From Candidatus Thiovulum stygium (GTDB lineage: Bacteria; Campylobacterota; Campylobacteria; Campylobacterales; Thiovulaceae), in contig CP091137.1 in NCBI GenBank assembly GCA_021582295.1, positions 1,010,001 to 1,074,000 on the forward strand: a stretch of DNA of 64,000 nucleotides, in the 5' to 3' direction. The notes beneath the pieces were generated by a model. That model worked only from the letters and a program-made list of their open reading frames with translations. It did not search any database and was not told the DNA's origin. A program made the translations under genes and the position numbers. Shown here in pieces: positions 42,397-55,487 of this stretch; the stretch's first letter is position 1; each line of letters begins with the position of its first letter.

Positions 42397-42627
42397 TTAA
42401 AATAAAATTTTATCTAATTTAGTAATCATTGATTGGAGTTCTTGTTCTTTATTTTGTAAAGTCGCAGAGAGTGTATGAACTTTCTCATCTTTTAATTTAA
42501 GTTCTCTTTCAGCTATCGTTAATTCTTTTTTGAGATGTTCATTTTCATCATGAATTTTATGAAAAGCATTTATCATAAATTCTATCTTTTGTTCAAGAAT
42601 ATTTAGTTCTGCAACCGTATCATTCAT
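42397..42627 (-). CDS. Small coiled-coil protein
   Basis: 76 residues, almost entirely one heptad-patterned helix (LNILEQKIEFMINAFHKIHD, ENEHLKKEL...). The size and pattern recall ZapB-type division coiled coils, but no specific signature is present, so this is only a structural resemblance. Same operon as the 70-residue protein and the pseudopilin. Confidence 0.5.
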   Translation of the reverse strand: MNDTVAELNILEQKIEFMINAFHKIHDENEHLKKELTIAERELKLKDEKVHTLSATLQNKEQELQSMITKLDKILF

Positions 42628-42669
42628 TTCATTCAGCCTCTTTAAAAAATATAAATTGCAAAAATTATA

Positions 42670-46027
<3,358 letters not shown>

Positions 46028-46109
46028 TTATATACTCCTTTTAATAATTTTTTATTTTGATAATGTAGAATTTTGTTCTATTTGTTCTTTAACTTTAGAA
46101 AGATTATTT

Positions 46110-46505
46110 TCAATTTAAATTAGAAAATTTGTTTGTTTTATTTAAATCTGAATTGTCATAACTTGAATTTAATTCTTTATTAAAAGTCAAATTTTGTTCT
46201 ATTTGTTGAGTTGAGAAACTATCATTATTGTCGCTATTTTCATTTTTAGCTGAATAAACTTGAAAGTCTCGTTTAAGAGCTGAAATTTTTTTATCACCTA
46301 AACCTGAAATATTTTTTAGATCATTCATATTTTCTATTTTATAATTTGTTCGATATTCGATAATTTTTTCGGCTAATTTTTTGCCAATTCCTTTCACTTC
46401 CATTAATTCTTCAGCAGTTGCAGAATTAATATCAGTTTCACTATATAAAAATGATGAAAAAATTAGTGCATAGAGACTTTTTTTCATGTATTCCCTTTTT
46501 TGCAC
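46110..46505 (-). CDS. comEA: ComEA-like helix-hairpin-helix DNA-binding protein
   Basis: 131 residues. A signal peptide (MKKSLYALIFSSFLYS) precedes the ComEA fold: DINSATAEELMEVKGIGKKLAEKIIEYR, with two HhH motifs (seen as GIGKKLAEKI and ISGLGDKKISALK). A disordered Asn/Ser-rich tail follows. ComEA proteins bind incoming double-stranded DNA in the periplasm during natural transformation. The first Met7-equivalent start (MKKSLY) is more likely than the frame's first Met. This supports competence in this organism. Confidence 0.85.
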   Translation of the reverse strand: MQKREYMKKSLYALIFSSFLYSETDINSATAEELMEVKGIGKKLAEKIIEYRTNYKIENMNDLKNISGLGDKKISALKRDFQVYSAKNENSDNNDSFSTQQIEQNLTFNKELNSSYDNSDLNKTNKFSNLN

Positions 46506-46617
46506 ATTTTAGCATATTAAGATTATATTTAGATATAGTAATAAAATTATATTTATATATATATAAATTCAAAAATGGTTTAAAAATTTTTTGTTATGGA
46601 TATTTAAGTTAAGAAGA

Positions 46618-46647
46618 ATTTTCTCTCCATATTGTAGGAGAGAAAAT
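46618..46647 (-). terminator. Terminator after dnaK
   Basis: Perfect 11-bp stem (46618-46628 with 46637-46647, 8-nt loop), 30 bp beyond the dnaK stop on the minus strand. Confidence 0.65.
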
Positions 46648-46676
46648 ATTTTAAAAAGGAGTTAAATTATAAGTTA

Positions 46677-48539
46677 TTAATTAGTTTCGACATCTATAAC
46701 ATCATCATCTTTTTTCTTATCATTTTGAGAAGCTTGATTATTAACAGATGCTTCGGTCATTTTTTGACTAACTGAAGTTAATTCTTTAATTTTTTCTTCA
46801 AGTTGTTCTTTAGTAGCATTTGTATTTTTTATAAGAACATCTAATTCAGAAAGAACTTTTTCAACTGCTGATTTATCAGCTGGATTCATTTTTGAACCAA
46901 CCTCATCAAGAGTTTTTCTAGTTTGATGAGAAATAGCATCAGCTTGATTTCTAGTCTCAACAACCTCTTTTTGTTTCATATCAGCTTCTTTATTAAGTTC
47001 AGCATCTTTAACCATTCGTTTAATTTCGTCATCACTTAAACCAGAACTTCCAGTAATTTTAATAGATTGCTCTTTACCAGTTGTTTTTTCTTTAGCTGAA
47101 ACACTTAAAATACCGTTTGCATCGATATCAAAAGTAACTTCAATTTGAGGTTCTCCTCGACGACCCATTGGAATTCCACTTAATTCAAAATTACCTAAAG
47201 ATTTATTATCTCGAGCAAATTCTCTTTCGCCTTGAACAACATGAATTGTAACGGCAGGTTGATTATCATCAGCTGTTGAAAAAACTTGAGATTTTTTTAC
47301 AGGAATCGTAGTTCCTTTTTCGATAATTTTTGTAGCAACTCCACCAAGAGTTTCAAGACCAAGAGAAAGAGGTGTAACATCTAATAATAAGATATCTTTT
47401 ACATCACCTTTTAAAACTCCAGCTTGAATACCAGCACCAGCTGCAACAACCTCATCAGGATTAACAGATTTATTTAATTCTTTTCCGCTAAACATAGCTG
47501 AAACAATTTGTTGAGCTTTTGGAATTCTAGTTGAACCACCAACCATAATAACTTCTTTAATATCACCAGTTGAAAGACCAGCCTCTTTTAAAGCTTTAGT
47601 TATATGATCTTTAGTTTCGATTAACATTTTGTCAATCATAGATTCAAATTTAGCTCTTGTAATTTTTTTAACAAGATGTTTAGGACCAGTCATATCTGCT
47701 GTAATAAATGGTAAATTTATTTCAGTTTCAGATGCTGATGAAAGCTCTTTTTTGGCAGTTTCAGCAGCATCTTTTAATCGTTGAAGAGCCATTTTGTCAT
47801 TTTTAAGTTCAATGCCATATTCAGCTTTAAATTCACTTGTTAAAAAATCTACGATTTTATTATCAAAGTCATCTCCACCAAGAAAAGCATTTCCATCAGT
47901 AGCAAGAACTTCAAAAGTTCCATCACCAATTTCCAATACTGTAACATCAAATGTTCCACCACCTAAATCATAAACTAGAACTTTTTCATCCCCTTTTTTA
48001 TCAAGACCATAAGCAAGTGCTGAAGCTGTTGGTTCATTAATAATTCTTAAAACATTAAGACCTGCAATTGCTCCTGCATCTTTTGTTGCTTTTCTTTGAG
48101 CATCATTAAAATAAGCTGGAACTGTAATAACTGCATCTGTTACAGGCGAACCTAAATAAGCTTCAGCATCTTCTTTTAATTTTGAAAGAATTTTTGCTGA
48201 AATTTCTTCTGGTGTATAAACTTTATCAGCAACTTTTACACAAGCTTTACCATTTTTTTCAACTATTTCATAACTTACTTTATCGTGAGCCTCTTTTGCT
48301 TTTGGTTCATTCATCATAAGTCCCATAATTCTTTTTACTGAATAAATAGTTTTATGTGGATTTGTTACAGCTTGTCGTTTTGCTGGATCACCAACAAGAA
48401 CTTCACCTTTATCTGTAAAAGCTACAACTGAAGGAGTAGTATTTCTACCCTCTTTATTTGGGATAATTTTCGCATTTCCTGCTTCATAAACAGCGACACA
48501 TGAATTTGTAGTCCCTAAATCTATACCGATAACTGCCAT
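46677..48539 (-). CDS. dnaK: Chaperone DnaK (Hsp70)
   Basis: ATP-driven chaperone working with DnaJ and Grp[45 protein letters not shown] and the substrate-binding start [19 protein letters not shown] are intact, and the acidic tail ends [10 protein letters not shown]. 620 residues. Follows grpE by 32 bp. Two ACCTCATC octamers lie inside. Confidence 0.98.
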   Translation of the reverse strand: MAVIGIDLGTTNSCVAVYEAGNAKIIPNKEGRNTTPSVVAFTDKGEVLVGDPAKRQAVTNPHKTIYSVKRIMGLMMNEPKAKEAHDKVSYEIVEKNGKACVKVADKVYTPEEISAKILSKLKEDAEAYLGSPVTDAVITVPAYFNDAQRKATKDAGAIAGLNVLRIINEPTASALAYGLDKKGDEKVLVYDLGGGTFDVTVLEIGDGTFEVLATDGNAFLGGDDFDNKIVDFLTSEFKAEYGIELKNDKMALQRLKDAAETAKKELSSASETEINLPFITADMTGPKHLVKKITRAKFESMIDKMLIETKDHITKALKEAGLSTGDIKEVIMVGGSTRIPKAQQIVSAMFSGKELNKSVNPDEVVAAGAGIQAGVLKGDVKDILLLDVTPLSLGLETLGGVATKIIEKGTTIPVKKSQVFSTADDNQPAVTIHVVQGEREFARDNKSLGNFELSGIPMGRRGEPQIEVTFDIDANGILSVSAKEKTTGKEQSIKITGSSGLSDDEIKRMVKDAELNKEADMKQKEVVETRNQADAISHQTRKTLDEVGSKMNPADKSAVEKVLSELDVLIKNTNATKEQLEEKIKELTSVSQKMTEASVNNQASQNDKKKDDDVIDVETN

Positions 48540-48571
48540 ATAAATTCCTTTCTATATTTTATTAAATTTTA

Positions 48572-49090
48572 TTAATTCGCTACACTGACCATAGTTGGTC
48601 GTAAAAGACGATCTTTTAATTTATAACCATTTTGTAAAATAGCTACGATTTCTCCAGTTTTAATATTATTTCCACCATCAACTTTCATAACAGCTTGATG
48701 AATATTAGGATCAAAACCTTGATCTATTGATATTTTTTCAACACCATTTCTTTCAAGAATAGACGATAAACTTCGTAAAGTTAATTCAACACCCTCTTTT
48801 AGTTTTGCCATATCAGAATGAGTATTAGCTGATTGTATCGCCATTTCTAAATTATCTAATACAGGTAATAAATCCCGAGAAAATTTCTCAAGAGCATATG
48901 CAACGGTTTCGCTCTTTTCTCGTTCTAATCTTTTTTTATAGTTTTCAAACTCTGAAAAAACTCTGATATATTTATCTTCAAAATCTTTTAACTTTTGTTG
49001 GAGTTGTTCTATTTTTGTATCTCGTTCATCAACAAGTTCAGCTTCTGAAGTTGAATCATTTTGATTATTTTCTACTTTATAATCTTCCAA
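48572..49090 (-). CDS. grpE: Nucleotide exchange factor GrpE
   Basis: Releases ADP from DnaK. A long N-terminal coiled coil (LQQKLKDFEDKYIRVFSEFENYKKR) is followed by the beta-domain (HQAVMKVDGGNNIKTGEIVAILQNGYKL, parts). 172 residues. In this group an hrcA repressor gene usually precedes grpE; here it is absent and a strong promoter lies directly upstream instead. Confidence 0.95.
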   Translation of the reverse strand: MEDYKVENNQNDSTSEAELVDERDTKIEQLQQKLKDFEDKYIRVFSEFENYKKRLEREKSETVAYALEKFSRDLLPVLDNLEMAIQSANTHSDMAKLKEGVELTLRSLSSILERNGVEKISIDQGFDPNIHQAVMKVDGGNNIKTGEIVAILQNGYKLKDRLLRPTMVSVAN

Positions 49091-49125
49091 AATCTCTTTT
49101 CTCCCCCTTTTAAAAAGTCTGCGGA

Positions 49126-49155
49126 ATTATATATAATTGAGTCTATCAGTGTCAA
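49126..49155 (-). promoter_or_regulatory. Near-consensus sigma-70 promoter for grpE-dnaK
   Basis: On the minus strand TTGACA (49150-49155) and TATAAT (49126-49131) are separated by 18 bp, both perfect hexamers, about 40 bp before the grpE ATG. No CIRCE inverted repeat was seen, so an HrcA-type operator is not evident. Confidence 0.75.
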
Positions 49156-49171
49156 GTTTGTTTAGTTTAGT

Positions 49172-50200
49172 TCAATTAGAAAGGTTTGTTTTAACAATTT
49201 CAAAATGATTTAAAAGTTCATGATCGATTAAATCGAGACTTTTATCTGTGCGAATTGATAATTCAGAATGCCAATTTTGGAGAACTACAAATAATTTTTC
49301 CAAATGTTCAATAGTCTCTTTGCTATTTTCTAAAATTTTGCTACCTTGAGATAAAAGTTGTTCGCTTAAATCATTTAAATTTTTTGTAATTGCTTTTGCA
49401 GTTGGATAAATACTTAAGATTTGAGATAAATCCCCAAAGATATTTATAAATATTTCTATATTATTTACTGATAAACTATAATTTTCATTATAAATAATCG
49501 TTTTAAATTTTAATAAAAAATCTTCAAATATTTTTAGATCAATTTTATCCATAAAAATATAACTTTTTTTAGATTGTCGTTTTTTAGTTTTTATATATGA
49601 TCTTATTTCTTTGTGAGAAACTTGTTCAGATACTGATATTTTATCTTCAAAATTTTCAATTAGATTTTCATCTTCGATTAAATCATGTTGAGCCAAGAAA
49701 TCATTTAAAAGATCTAAACGATCATAACTTAAATATTCAAGAGCGAAATCTTCATATTCTTCCATTTTTTCATCAATAATAGAATTACTATTTAAGAAAA
49801 ATTCAATATAATTTTCACCATAGCTAAATTTACATACTTTTTCAATTTGTTTCAAATCATCAATAAATTCATTATTAAAATCTGTTTCTAATTGAAAAGC
49901 CATAGATTGATTAGTTTCGATAACTTTAATTTTAGAAGATATTCCCCTATCTATTTGAGAAAGAGCTAAACTATAAATAGTTTGAACAATTTCGTTTTGA
50001 TTTGATCGTCTTGTTGCAAAATATGTTTCCCAAAAAAGATATAAATTTGAAACCAAATTGAGATCATAAATAATTTCTCGTTCGAAATCGTTTATACCTA
50101 TTCGTTTAAAAATTAAAATATCGATATAACTCCTAAGTTTAAGATTAAAAATCTCTGGTCTAAAAGGTTTTTGAAGTTGGTCGGCATACCATTTTCTCAA
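49172..50200 (-). CDS. 3' part of a frameshifted response-regulator-like gene
   Basis: The frame actually continues upstream to about 50263, encoding REILIISVSQDKQKLRKW and then ADQLQKPFRPEIF, whose LQKPF matches the conserved Lys-Pro of receiver domains. The rest (~290 residues) is a mostly helical region, without a recognised domain, containing a charged stretch (SYIKTKKRQSKKSY). Joined to 50250-50468 it would be a ~430-residue receiver-plus-effector protein. It lies upstream of grpE on the same strand. Confidence 0.6.
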   Translation of the reverse strand: MRKWYADQLQKPFRPEIFNLKLRSYIDILIFKRIGINDFEREIIYDLNLVSNLYLFWETYFATRRSNQNEIVQTIYSLALSQIDRGISSKIKVIETNQSMAFQLETDFNNEFIDDLKQIEKVCKFSYGENYIEFFLNSNSIIDEKMEEYEDFALEYLSYDRLDLLNDFLAQHDLIEDENLIENFEDKISVSEQVSHKEIRSYIKTKKRQSKKSYIFMDKIDLKIFEDFLLKFKTIIYNENYSLSVNNIEIFINIFGDLSQILSIYPTAKAITKNLNDLSEQLLSQGSKILENSKETIEHLEKLFVVLQNWHSELSIRTDKSLDLIDHELLNHFEIVKTNLSN

Positions 50201-50249
50201 TTTTTGTTTATCTTGAGAAACAGAAATAATTAAAATCTCTCTATTTTTT

Positions 50250-50468
50250 TTATATGTTTGAAAAGCAACTCGATTCCATATCAGAACTAATAAAAAGAAT
50301 ATGAATTTTTTCTTTATTAAGAATATCTATTGCTTCTTGTTCAGAATTTGCATCAATGATATTTAGAATTTTGTCAAAATTGTTATTTTCTGCTTTATAA
50401 TCTTCTAACAAAAAGATGAGGTGATTAAGTTCGTTTTCAATCGAATCAACAACTAGAATATTAAACAT
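50250..50468 (-). CDS. 5' part of the same response-regulator-like gene (receiver domain start)
   Basis: 72 residues beginning FNILVVDSIENELNHLIFLLE, the first strand and acidic pocket of a receiver domain. The frame stops just after DMESSCF. Removing one T from the T4 tract at 50261-50264 joins it to the downstream frame (CFQTYKKNREIL). The phosphoacceptor position appears to be Ser in ILFISSDM rather than Asp, so it may be a pseudo-receiver even when intact. The lesion may be real or an assembly error. Confidence 0.55.
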   Translation of the reverse strand: MFNILVVDSIENELNHLIFLLEDYKAENNNFDKILNIIDANSEQEAIDILNKEKIHILFISSDMESSCFSNI

Positions 50469-50679
50469 ATCTTTATCCTATTGAAATTTTTTTAATTTTA
50501 TCAGAAAAATTTAATTAAATTATTTGATTATTTTGAAGGAAATTTTTAAATAAAAAAGTGTGATTTTGATGAGATATAACTTATTATTAGAGGGATAAAT
50601 TCAGAAGAAAATATATTTCTATATCTCTTCCGAATATAACTTTATATTTATTTTAAATTATTAAATATAAATAAATTTA

Positions 50680-50835
50680 TTAATGACCTTTAGCAACTAT
50701 TTTAATAATTTTTAAATTATATATTGCGAATTTAATTAATTGCCAAATAATACAAGTTCGTGTAAATTTTGCAAAACTACCTGGTTGCATCCAAGATTGA
50801 GCTAATTGACTATATGGGATATATTTCATATGCAT
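50680..50835 (-). CDS. 51-residue small protein behind the conserved leader
   Basis: Encodes 51 residues opening MHMKYIPYSQLAQSW, then MQPGSFAKFTRT, a hydrophobic stretch CIIWQLIKFAIYNLKII and the end KIVAKGH. The amphipathic start plus single hydrophobic helix suggests a small membrane-associated protein. It stands directly after leader copy 2, exactly as sqr stands after copy 3, so both should be expressed together. The second Met (50829) is an alternative start. I do not recognise the family; a role near sulfide oxidation is inference from context. 50469-50679 shows no other feature. Confidence 0.6.
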   Translation of the reverse strand: MHMKYIPYSQLAQSWMQPGSFAKFTRTCIIWQLIKFAIYNLKIIKIVAKGH

Positions 50836-50842
50836 TGTTAAT

Positions 50843-50960
50843 CCGATCTATTTTTCTTAATAATTGCTAATATAATTAACAATTATTAACTTCGAGTTTT
50901 CACTCGGGGAGATCTCCCAAAGCTTAAAGTTATTTAAACTAAAAGCACCTTTATATAAAT
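50843..50960 (-). promoter_or_regulatory. Conserved structured 5' leader, copy 2 (upstream of the 51-residue ORF)
   Basis: Nearly identical to copy 3 and close to copy 1. GGGAGATCTCCC lies at 50907-50918 and the CGAGT-GAAA-ACTCG tetraloop hairpin at 50893-50906. The outer hairpin is GCTTTTAGTT / AACTTTAAGC, a changed but still pairing version of copy 1. It lies between sqr and the small ORF, so each gene has its own leader. Confidence 0.7.
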
Positions 50961-51037
50961 TCACATCTTGGTTCTCGACAGTAAATCCATAATTAGTAAA
51001 TAATCTTAACATATTGGTTATAAGTTATATCTTTTTA

Positions 51038-52477
51038 TTAATCTGGAATTAAAGACCAGCCGAAATTACCTTTCATTTTATAAATGAAAAGATGATGTAA
51101 CAGAGCTTTTAACCAATGTCCAGCTAAACCTTGATCACCAAATGTTGCATCCATATCTCTACCATATTCGAATCGTTCATAATCTGGAACAACTGGAAAC
51201 ATAGCAATAACGGCTGCACTACCTCGAGTCATAGATTTACCCATTGAAGCAATACAAGCTGCACCAAAATCACCCATTGAAGCTGTATGAGTAGGTTTTG
51301 TAGATTTTCCATTAATCATATCTGCGATACTTAATGCAACAACATGTCCAATAATTCCAGCTGCCATACCTGTTCGTGGAGGAGAAGCAACAATTGGAGT
51401 TCCATTTGGAGAAGCAAAAGGTTTGCTAATTGGATGTGGTGGAGCAAAAGAGATTCCAGCTGCAAATAGATTAGGATATTTTGGATTTTGATAAGTTGTT
51501 GGCCAATCAGCTTTTTTCCAATTATCAAAACCTCTAGCAGCTGAAGTATAATCAGCATCAACTTTTAACATGCCATTTGGAACACATAATTCACTAGTAA
51601 TATCTGTGCCATCTTTTTTGACATATTTAATTTGAACACCTGCAAAAGCTGGAATCAACATAGCAAAATCAAATTCTTGAATTCGTTCTTCAGCAGAATC
51701 AATAGTAATATAACTTGCTTTATTTTTTTCGATTTTAGTTACATGAGCTCCAGTAATCCAATGAATGCCTCGTTCCATAAAAGAAGCTTCAGCGAAAATT
51801 TTACCTGATACAGTGTAACCACCTTTTCCGATAACCATTCCACCAACACCGAAATCACCTAATGAGTGTTCATTTGATAACCAAGTAATTTTAGCTTTAT
51901 CAAGAAGACCTCTTTCATCAAGGTCAAAAGCGATATTATGAATATATTCGTAAGCTGCACCTTGACAAGTTGCCATACCGTGACCAGTTCCGATTAACAT
52001 TCTAACTTCTTCGCCTCGTTCCATTCGTTCAACCATTTTTAAATACTCTTCACCAGTTTCAGCAGCATGACTTGGGGTACAAATAGAAACAGTATGACCG
52101 TGATCAGGTCCTAAACCTGGAGTTGCAGCATAATTTAATCTTGGACCAGTAGCATTAATAATATAGTCATATTCGACTTTTTCTGTTCCACCACCGTTTA
52201 ATTCAACGAATACATAATTTTCATCGACATGAATACCTTTTGCAAGACCATTGATATATTTAATACCTAATTTTTTATAAACAGGTTCTAAATCAAATTG
52301 AGTCTCTTTGACATCCATTTGACCGACTCCAACCCAAACCCAAGATGGCACATAACCAAATTTTTTGTTTGGAGTAACTACAATTACCTCATCTGTCTTT
52401 TTTAAATGTTTTCTAAGATTCAAAGCAGCTGTTTGACCAGCGAACCCAGAACCGAGAACAACGACTCTTTTTCCCAT
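51038..52477 (-). CDS. sqr: Sulfide:quinone oxidoreductase-family flavoprotein
   Basis: Membrane-associated FAD enzyme passing electrons from sulfide to quinone. The start KRVVVLGSGFAGQTAALNLRK binds FAD. YIINATGPRLNYAATPG and the C-terminal NLFAAGISFAPPHP/GMAAGIIGHVVA blocks fit SQR. Candidate redox Cys lie in SICTPSHA, ATCQGAAYEY and SELCVPNG; which are catalytic cannot be fixed by eye. The C-terminus (KALLHHLFIYKMKGNFGW) is amphipathic, as expected for membrane docking. 479 residues. Related flavocytochrome-type sulfide dehydrogenases are the alternative. Confidence 0.82.
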   Translation of the reverse strand: MGKRVVVLGSGFAGQTAALNLRKHLKKTDEVIVVTPNKKFGYVPSWVWVGVGQMDVKETQFDLEPVYKKLGIKYINGLAKGIHVDENYVFVELNGGGTEKVEYDYIINATGPRLNYAATPGLGPDHGHTVSICTPSHAAETGEEYLKMVERMERGEEVRMLIGTGHGMATCQGAAYEYIHNIAFDLDERGLLDKAKITWLSNEHSLGDFGVGGMVIGKGGYTVSGKIFAEASFMERGIHWITGAHVTKIEKNKASYITIDSAEERIQEFDFAMLIPAFAGVQIKYVKKDGTDITSELCVPNGMLKVDADYTSAARGFDNWKKADWPTTYQNPKYPNLFAAGISFAPPHPISKPFASPNGTPIVASPPRTGMAAGIIGHVVALSIADMINGKSTKPTHTASMGDFGAACIASMGKSMTRGSAAVIAMFPVVPDYERFEYGRDMDATFGDQGLAGHWLKALLHHLFIYKMKGNFGWSLIPD

Positions 52478-52484
52478 ATTTAAA

Positions 52485-52605
52485 CCGATCTATTTTTCTT
52501 AATAATTGCTAATATAATTAACAATTGATAACTTCGAGTTTTCACTCGGGGAGATCTCCCAAAGCTTCAAGTTATTTAAACTAAAAGCACCTTAATATAA
52601 ATTTA
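52485..52605 (-). promoter_or_regulatory. Conserved structured 5' leader, copy 3 (upstream of sqr)
   Basis: Same element as at 11326 and 50843, ending in GAAAAATAGATCGG seven bases before the sqr ATG. It has the GCTTTTAG.../...CTTGAAGC hairpin, the GGGAGATCTCCC palindrome and the CGAGT-GAAA-ACTCG hairpin. Differences from copy 2 are few and mostly fall in loops or in paired positions. Confidence 0.7.
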
Positions 52606-52881
52606 TTTCTTAGTTCTCAATAATAAATAATGAATAAAATCTCAAGTTACTAAGTTAATGTAACACTTTAAGTTTAATGGCTTTTCGCTTAATAGTTTCT
52701 TAATTTATTAAAAATAATCTTTAAGTTTTAATAATATTTGATTTCAGACTCTTGATTTAAATGAAAAATAAAAGTGTAAATAAAAATTTTAAAATTTTCA
52801 TAATATATAAGTAAATATATATAAATATATATTGATTCGTGATTTTGATAAAATTCTTTTAAAAAAGGAATTTTGTAATAA
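52606..52881. other. A/T-rich intergenic region between sqr leader and glyS
   Basis: No gene. It should hold the divergent promoters of sqr and glyS. A TGATAAAAT extended -10-like sequence lies about 30 bp before glyS. Nothing else stands out. Confidence 0.4.
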
Positions 52882-54900
52882 ATGGATTATTTACCGCTTT
52901 TAATTGAAATCGGAGTTGAAGAATTTCCAGCTGAACCTTTGCTTCGAGAAATTCAAAATATACCACAAAAATGGGAATCTATTCTTTCTGAAAATGGTTT
53001 TAAAGCTGAATTTTCACTTTTTTATACTCCTCGCCGTTTGACTTTATGGCATCGCGAATTTCCAATTCAACAAGAGACAATTATAAAAGAGTTTTTTGGA
53101 GCTCCTATAAATGTAGCTTATCAAAATGGCGAACCAACAAAAGCTTTTTATAGTTTTTCACAAAAATGTGGTGTTGAACCTCATCAAATTAGTAAAAAAG
53201 TGCAAAATAATAAAGAGGTCTTATATTTTCGTCAAGAAGAGAGTGGAAAAAATTTAGTTGATCTACTTGAAAATATGCTTAATAAATTTTTAATTTCGCT
53301 TAATTTTGGCAAAAGTATGCGATGGAGCAATGGCGAATTTAATTTTATTCGTCCAATTCATTCGATTGTTGCAATGCTTGATGATAAAAATATTCCTTTG
53401 AAAGTGTTCGGAATTAATAGTAAATCTGAAACTTTTGGTCATCGAAACTTTGTAGAAAAAATTATTTTGACTCACACAGGAGACTATTTTTGTAATCTTC
53501 CTAAAAATGGAGTTATAGTTAAACAGAACGAAAGAAGACTAATTATTTTAGAAGGTTTTAAAAGATTAGAATTAGAACATAATTTTAAAATAGAAATTAA
53601 TAATGAACTTTTAGATGAGGTTGTAGCCTTAACTGAAGATCCTCGACCACTTTTGGGAACTTTTGAAAGCAGATTTTTAGAAATTCCGAGTGAAGTTATT
53701 GTTACATCGATGAGAGAACATCAAAGATATTTCCCTGTTTATAGAGAAGGTAAATTATTAAATAATTTTATCGTTGTTTCGAATGCAATTACTGATGATT
53801 ATTCTGGTGTGATTCGTGGCAATGAACGAGTTCTTCGTGCGAGATTAAGTGATGCTCTGTTTTTCTATGAAAATGATTTAAAACAAGGTTTAAATGGCGA
53901 TCGATTAGCAAATATTATCTTTGTTGATGGACTTGGAACAGTTGCTGATAAAGTTCAAAGAGAACGAAAAATTGGTGAAATTCTTGCAAAAATATATAAT
54001 TGTAAAGTCTGTTTTAATAATAATATTATAGATAGAGCTATATTATTAGCTAAAAATGATCTTTTAACTCAAATGGTTGGTGAATTTACAGAACTTCAAG
54101 GGGTTATCGGCGGATATTATGCAGAAAAACTTGGCGAAAATGAACTTATCGCAACTGCAATTAAAGAGCAATATTTACCTGCTGGTGAAAATGATAGTTT
54201 GCCTTCGAATTTAATTAGTTCGATTGTCTCAATGAGTTATAAGCTAGATTTGATTTTTGGACTTTTTTCTATTGGTCATTTACCAACTGGTTCAAGAGAT
54301 CCTTTTGGTTTGCGACGAGCTGTTAATGGAATTATACGAATCGTTCATGTCCAAAAATTAGCTTTTGATTTCGATGAGGTTGCAAAAATATTAGTTCCAC
54401 TTTATCGAGGTTTTAATATTGCCAAATTACGAGAATTTTTCTTTGAGCGAATTTTAAATTTTTATAGCAAAGATAATTCATCTATTATTAAATCTGTGCT
54501 TATAGTTGAAAGCGAATTATTAAAAATAGATGAGAAATTATCTGCAATTCGTGAATTTGTTAATCGTGAAGATTTCGATTCGCAACTATCAACATTCAAA
54601 CGAGTTTCTAATATTTTAAAAGATAATCAAATAGCTTTGATGAATATGCCAAATATAAATTTATATATAGATATCGCCGAAAAAGAGTTACACGAAAGAT
54701 TTTTAGAGACCGTTCATGGAAATTATCGTGAAAAACTTGATGCACTTTTTAAATTAAAACCGCAACTTGATAAGTTTTTCGAGCGAGTTATGGTAAATGT
54801 TCCAGAAATCGAAATCCGAGAAAACCGCAAAAACTTAATGGCACTGATTTATCGAGAATTTCTCAACATTTCAGATATTCGAGAAATTTCAATTAGATAA
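52882..54900 (+). CDS. glyS: Glycyl-tRNA synthetase beta subunit
   Basis: Beta chain of the tetrameric bacterial GlyRS that binds tRNA-Gly. LLIEIGVEEFPAEPL at the start, FGKSMRWSNGEFNFIRPIHS, VTSMREHQRYFPVY, EFTELQGVIGGYYA and PTGSRDPFGLRRAVNGI are all family blocks. 672 residues. The alpha subunit gene glyQ is not in the window. Three copies of the octamer lie inside. Confidence 0.96.
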   Translation: MDYLPLLIEIGVEEFPAEPLLREIQNIPQKWESILSENGFKAEFSLFYTPRRLTLWHREFPIQQETIIKEFFGAPINVAYQNGEPTKAFYSFSQKCGVEPHQISKKVQNNKEVLYFRQEESGKNLVDLLENMLNKFLISLNFGKSMRWSNGEFNFIRPIHSIVAMLDDKNIPLKVFGINSKSETFGHRNFVEKIILTHTGDYFCNLPKNGVIVKQNERRLIILEGFKRLELEHNFKIEINNELLDEVVALTEDPRPLLGTFESRFLEIPSEVIVTSMREHQRYFPVYREGKLLNNFIVVSNAITDDYSGVIRGNERVLRARLSDALFFYENDLKQGLNGDRLANIIFVDGLGTVADKVQRERKIGEILAKIYNCKVCFNNNIIDRAILLAKNDLLTQMVGEFTELQGVIGGYYAEKLGENELIATAIKEQYLPAGENDSLPSNLISSIVSMSYKLDLIFGLFSIGHLPTGSRDPFGLRRAVNGIIRIVHVQKLAFDFDEVAKILVPLYRGFNIAKLREFFFERILNFYSKDNSSIIKSVLIVESELLKIDEKLSAIREFVNREDFDSQLSTFKRVSNILKDNQIALMNMPNINLYIDIAEKELHERFLETVHGNYREKLDALFKLKPQLDKFFERVMVNVPEIEIRENRKNLMALIYREFLNISDIREISIR

Positions 54901-54914
54901 GTTTATTATAAATT

Positions 54915-55484
54915 TTGTTTAATTTAAAACTTAAAAATAGTAGAGCATTTACACTTATTGAGGTAATGCTCTCGATATTTTTACTTGGAATGATAATAGC
55001 TTATTTATATGGAACTCTTGGCGAACTTTCGAAATCGAACGAAGTTTTACAAAAACGAGAAGAAAATTTAATAAAAGAGGAACGATTTATAAACTTATTA
55101 AGAAGAGACCTTTTTGAAGCTCGAGAAGTTTATATTACGGAAACAGTTTCGAAAAATTCGCTTTTAAGTATTAAAACTAAAAACTCATTATATAATTCTG
55201 GTTTAACAAATGTTGTATGGTTTCTAAATATAGAAGAAGCTAAATTGGTAAGAGCAGAAAGTTTGCAAACTATAACTTTGCCAGTTGCTCTTGAAAAAGA
55301 ACATCTTGTTCATTTTGAATCTTTTTATCTGATGATTGATGGAATTGATAAAATTGAGAATTTTAAAATTTATGCATCATCAGATAAAAAATCTATTCTT
55401 TTAGCTATAAAGCCACTTTTAGGAATGGGTATGAATATTAGTGACAAATATTATATTCGTTCATTGCCGATAGCACAATTTTGA
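54915..55484 (+). CDS. Prepilin-type N-terminal cleavage/methylation protein
   Basis: 189 residues with TTG start. The N-terminus KNSRAFTLIEVMLSIFLLG has the prepilin peptidase site and Glu5 of type II pseudopilins/type IV pilins, followed by a coiled helix (YLYGTLGELSKSNEVLQK) and a beta-rich head. It resembles minor pseudopilins (PulJ/GspJ class), but exact class is not fixed. Tightly follows glyS (14 bp). Confidence 0.8.
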   Translation: MFNLKLKNSRAFTLIEVMLSIFLLGMIIAYLYGTLGELSKSNEVLQKREENLIKEERFINLLRRDLFEAREVYITETVSKNSLLSIKTKNSLYNSGLTNVVWFLNIEEAKLVRAESLQTITLPVALEKEHLVHFESFYLMIDGIDKIENFKIYASSDKKSILLAIKPLLGMGMNISDKYYIRSLPIAQF

Positions 55485-55487
55485 CTT

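Noticed and set aside
49091-49171. CIRCE operator before grpE
   Set aside because: No TTAGCACTC-N9-GAGTGCTAA pattern is present; only a strong sigma-70 promoter is visible.
50261-50264. Programmed frameshift in the response-regulator gene by the same mechanism as the caspase gene
   Set aside because: Here a +1 shift is needed at a T4 tract and no known +1 signal or -1 slippery heptamer is present, so slippage, mutation or assembly error is more likely.
54906-55484. DNA gyrase-like or phage gene after glyS
   Set aside because: The N-terminal AFTLIEVMLS clearly marks a prepilin-type protein.
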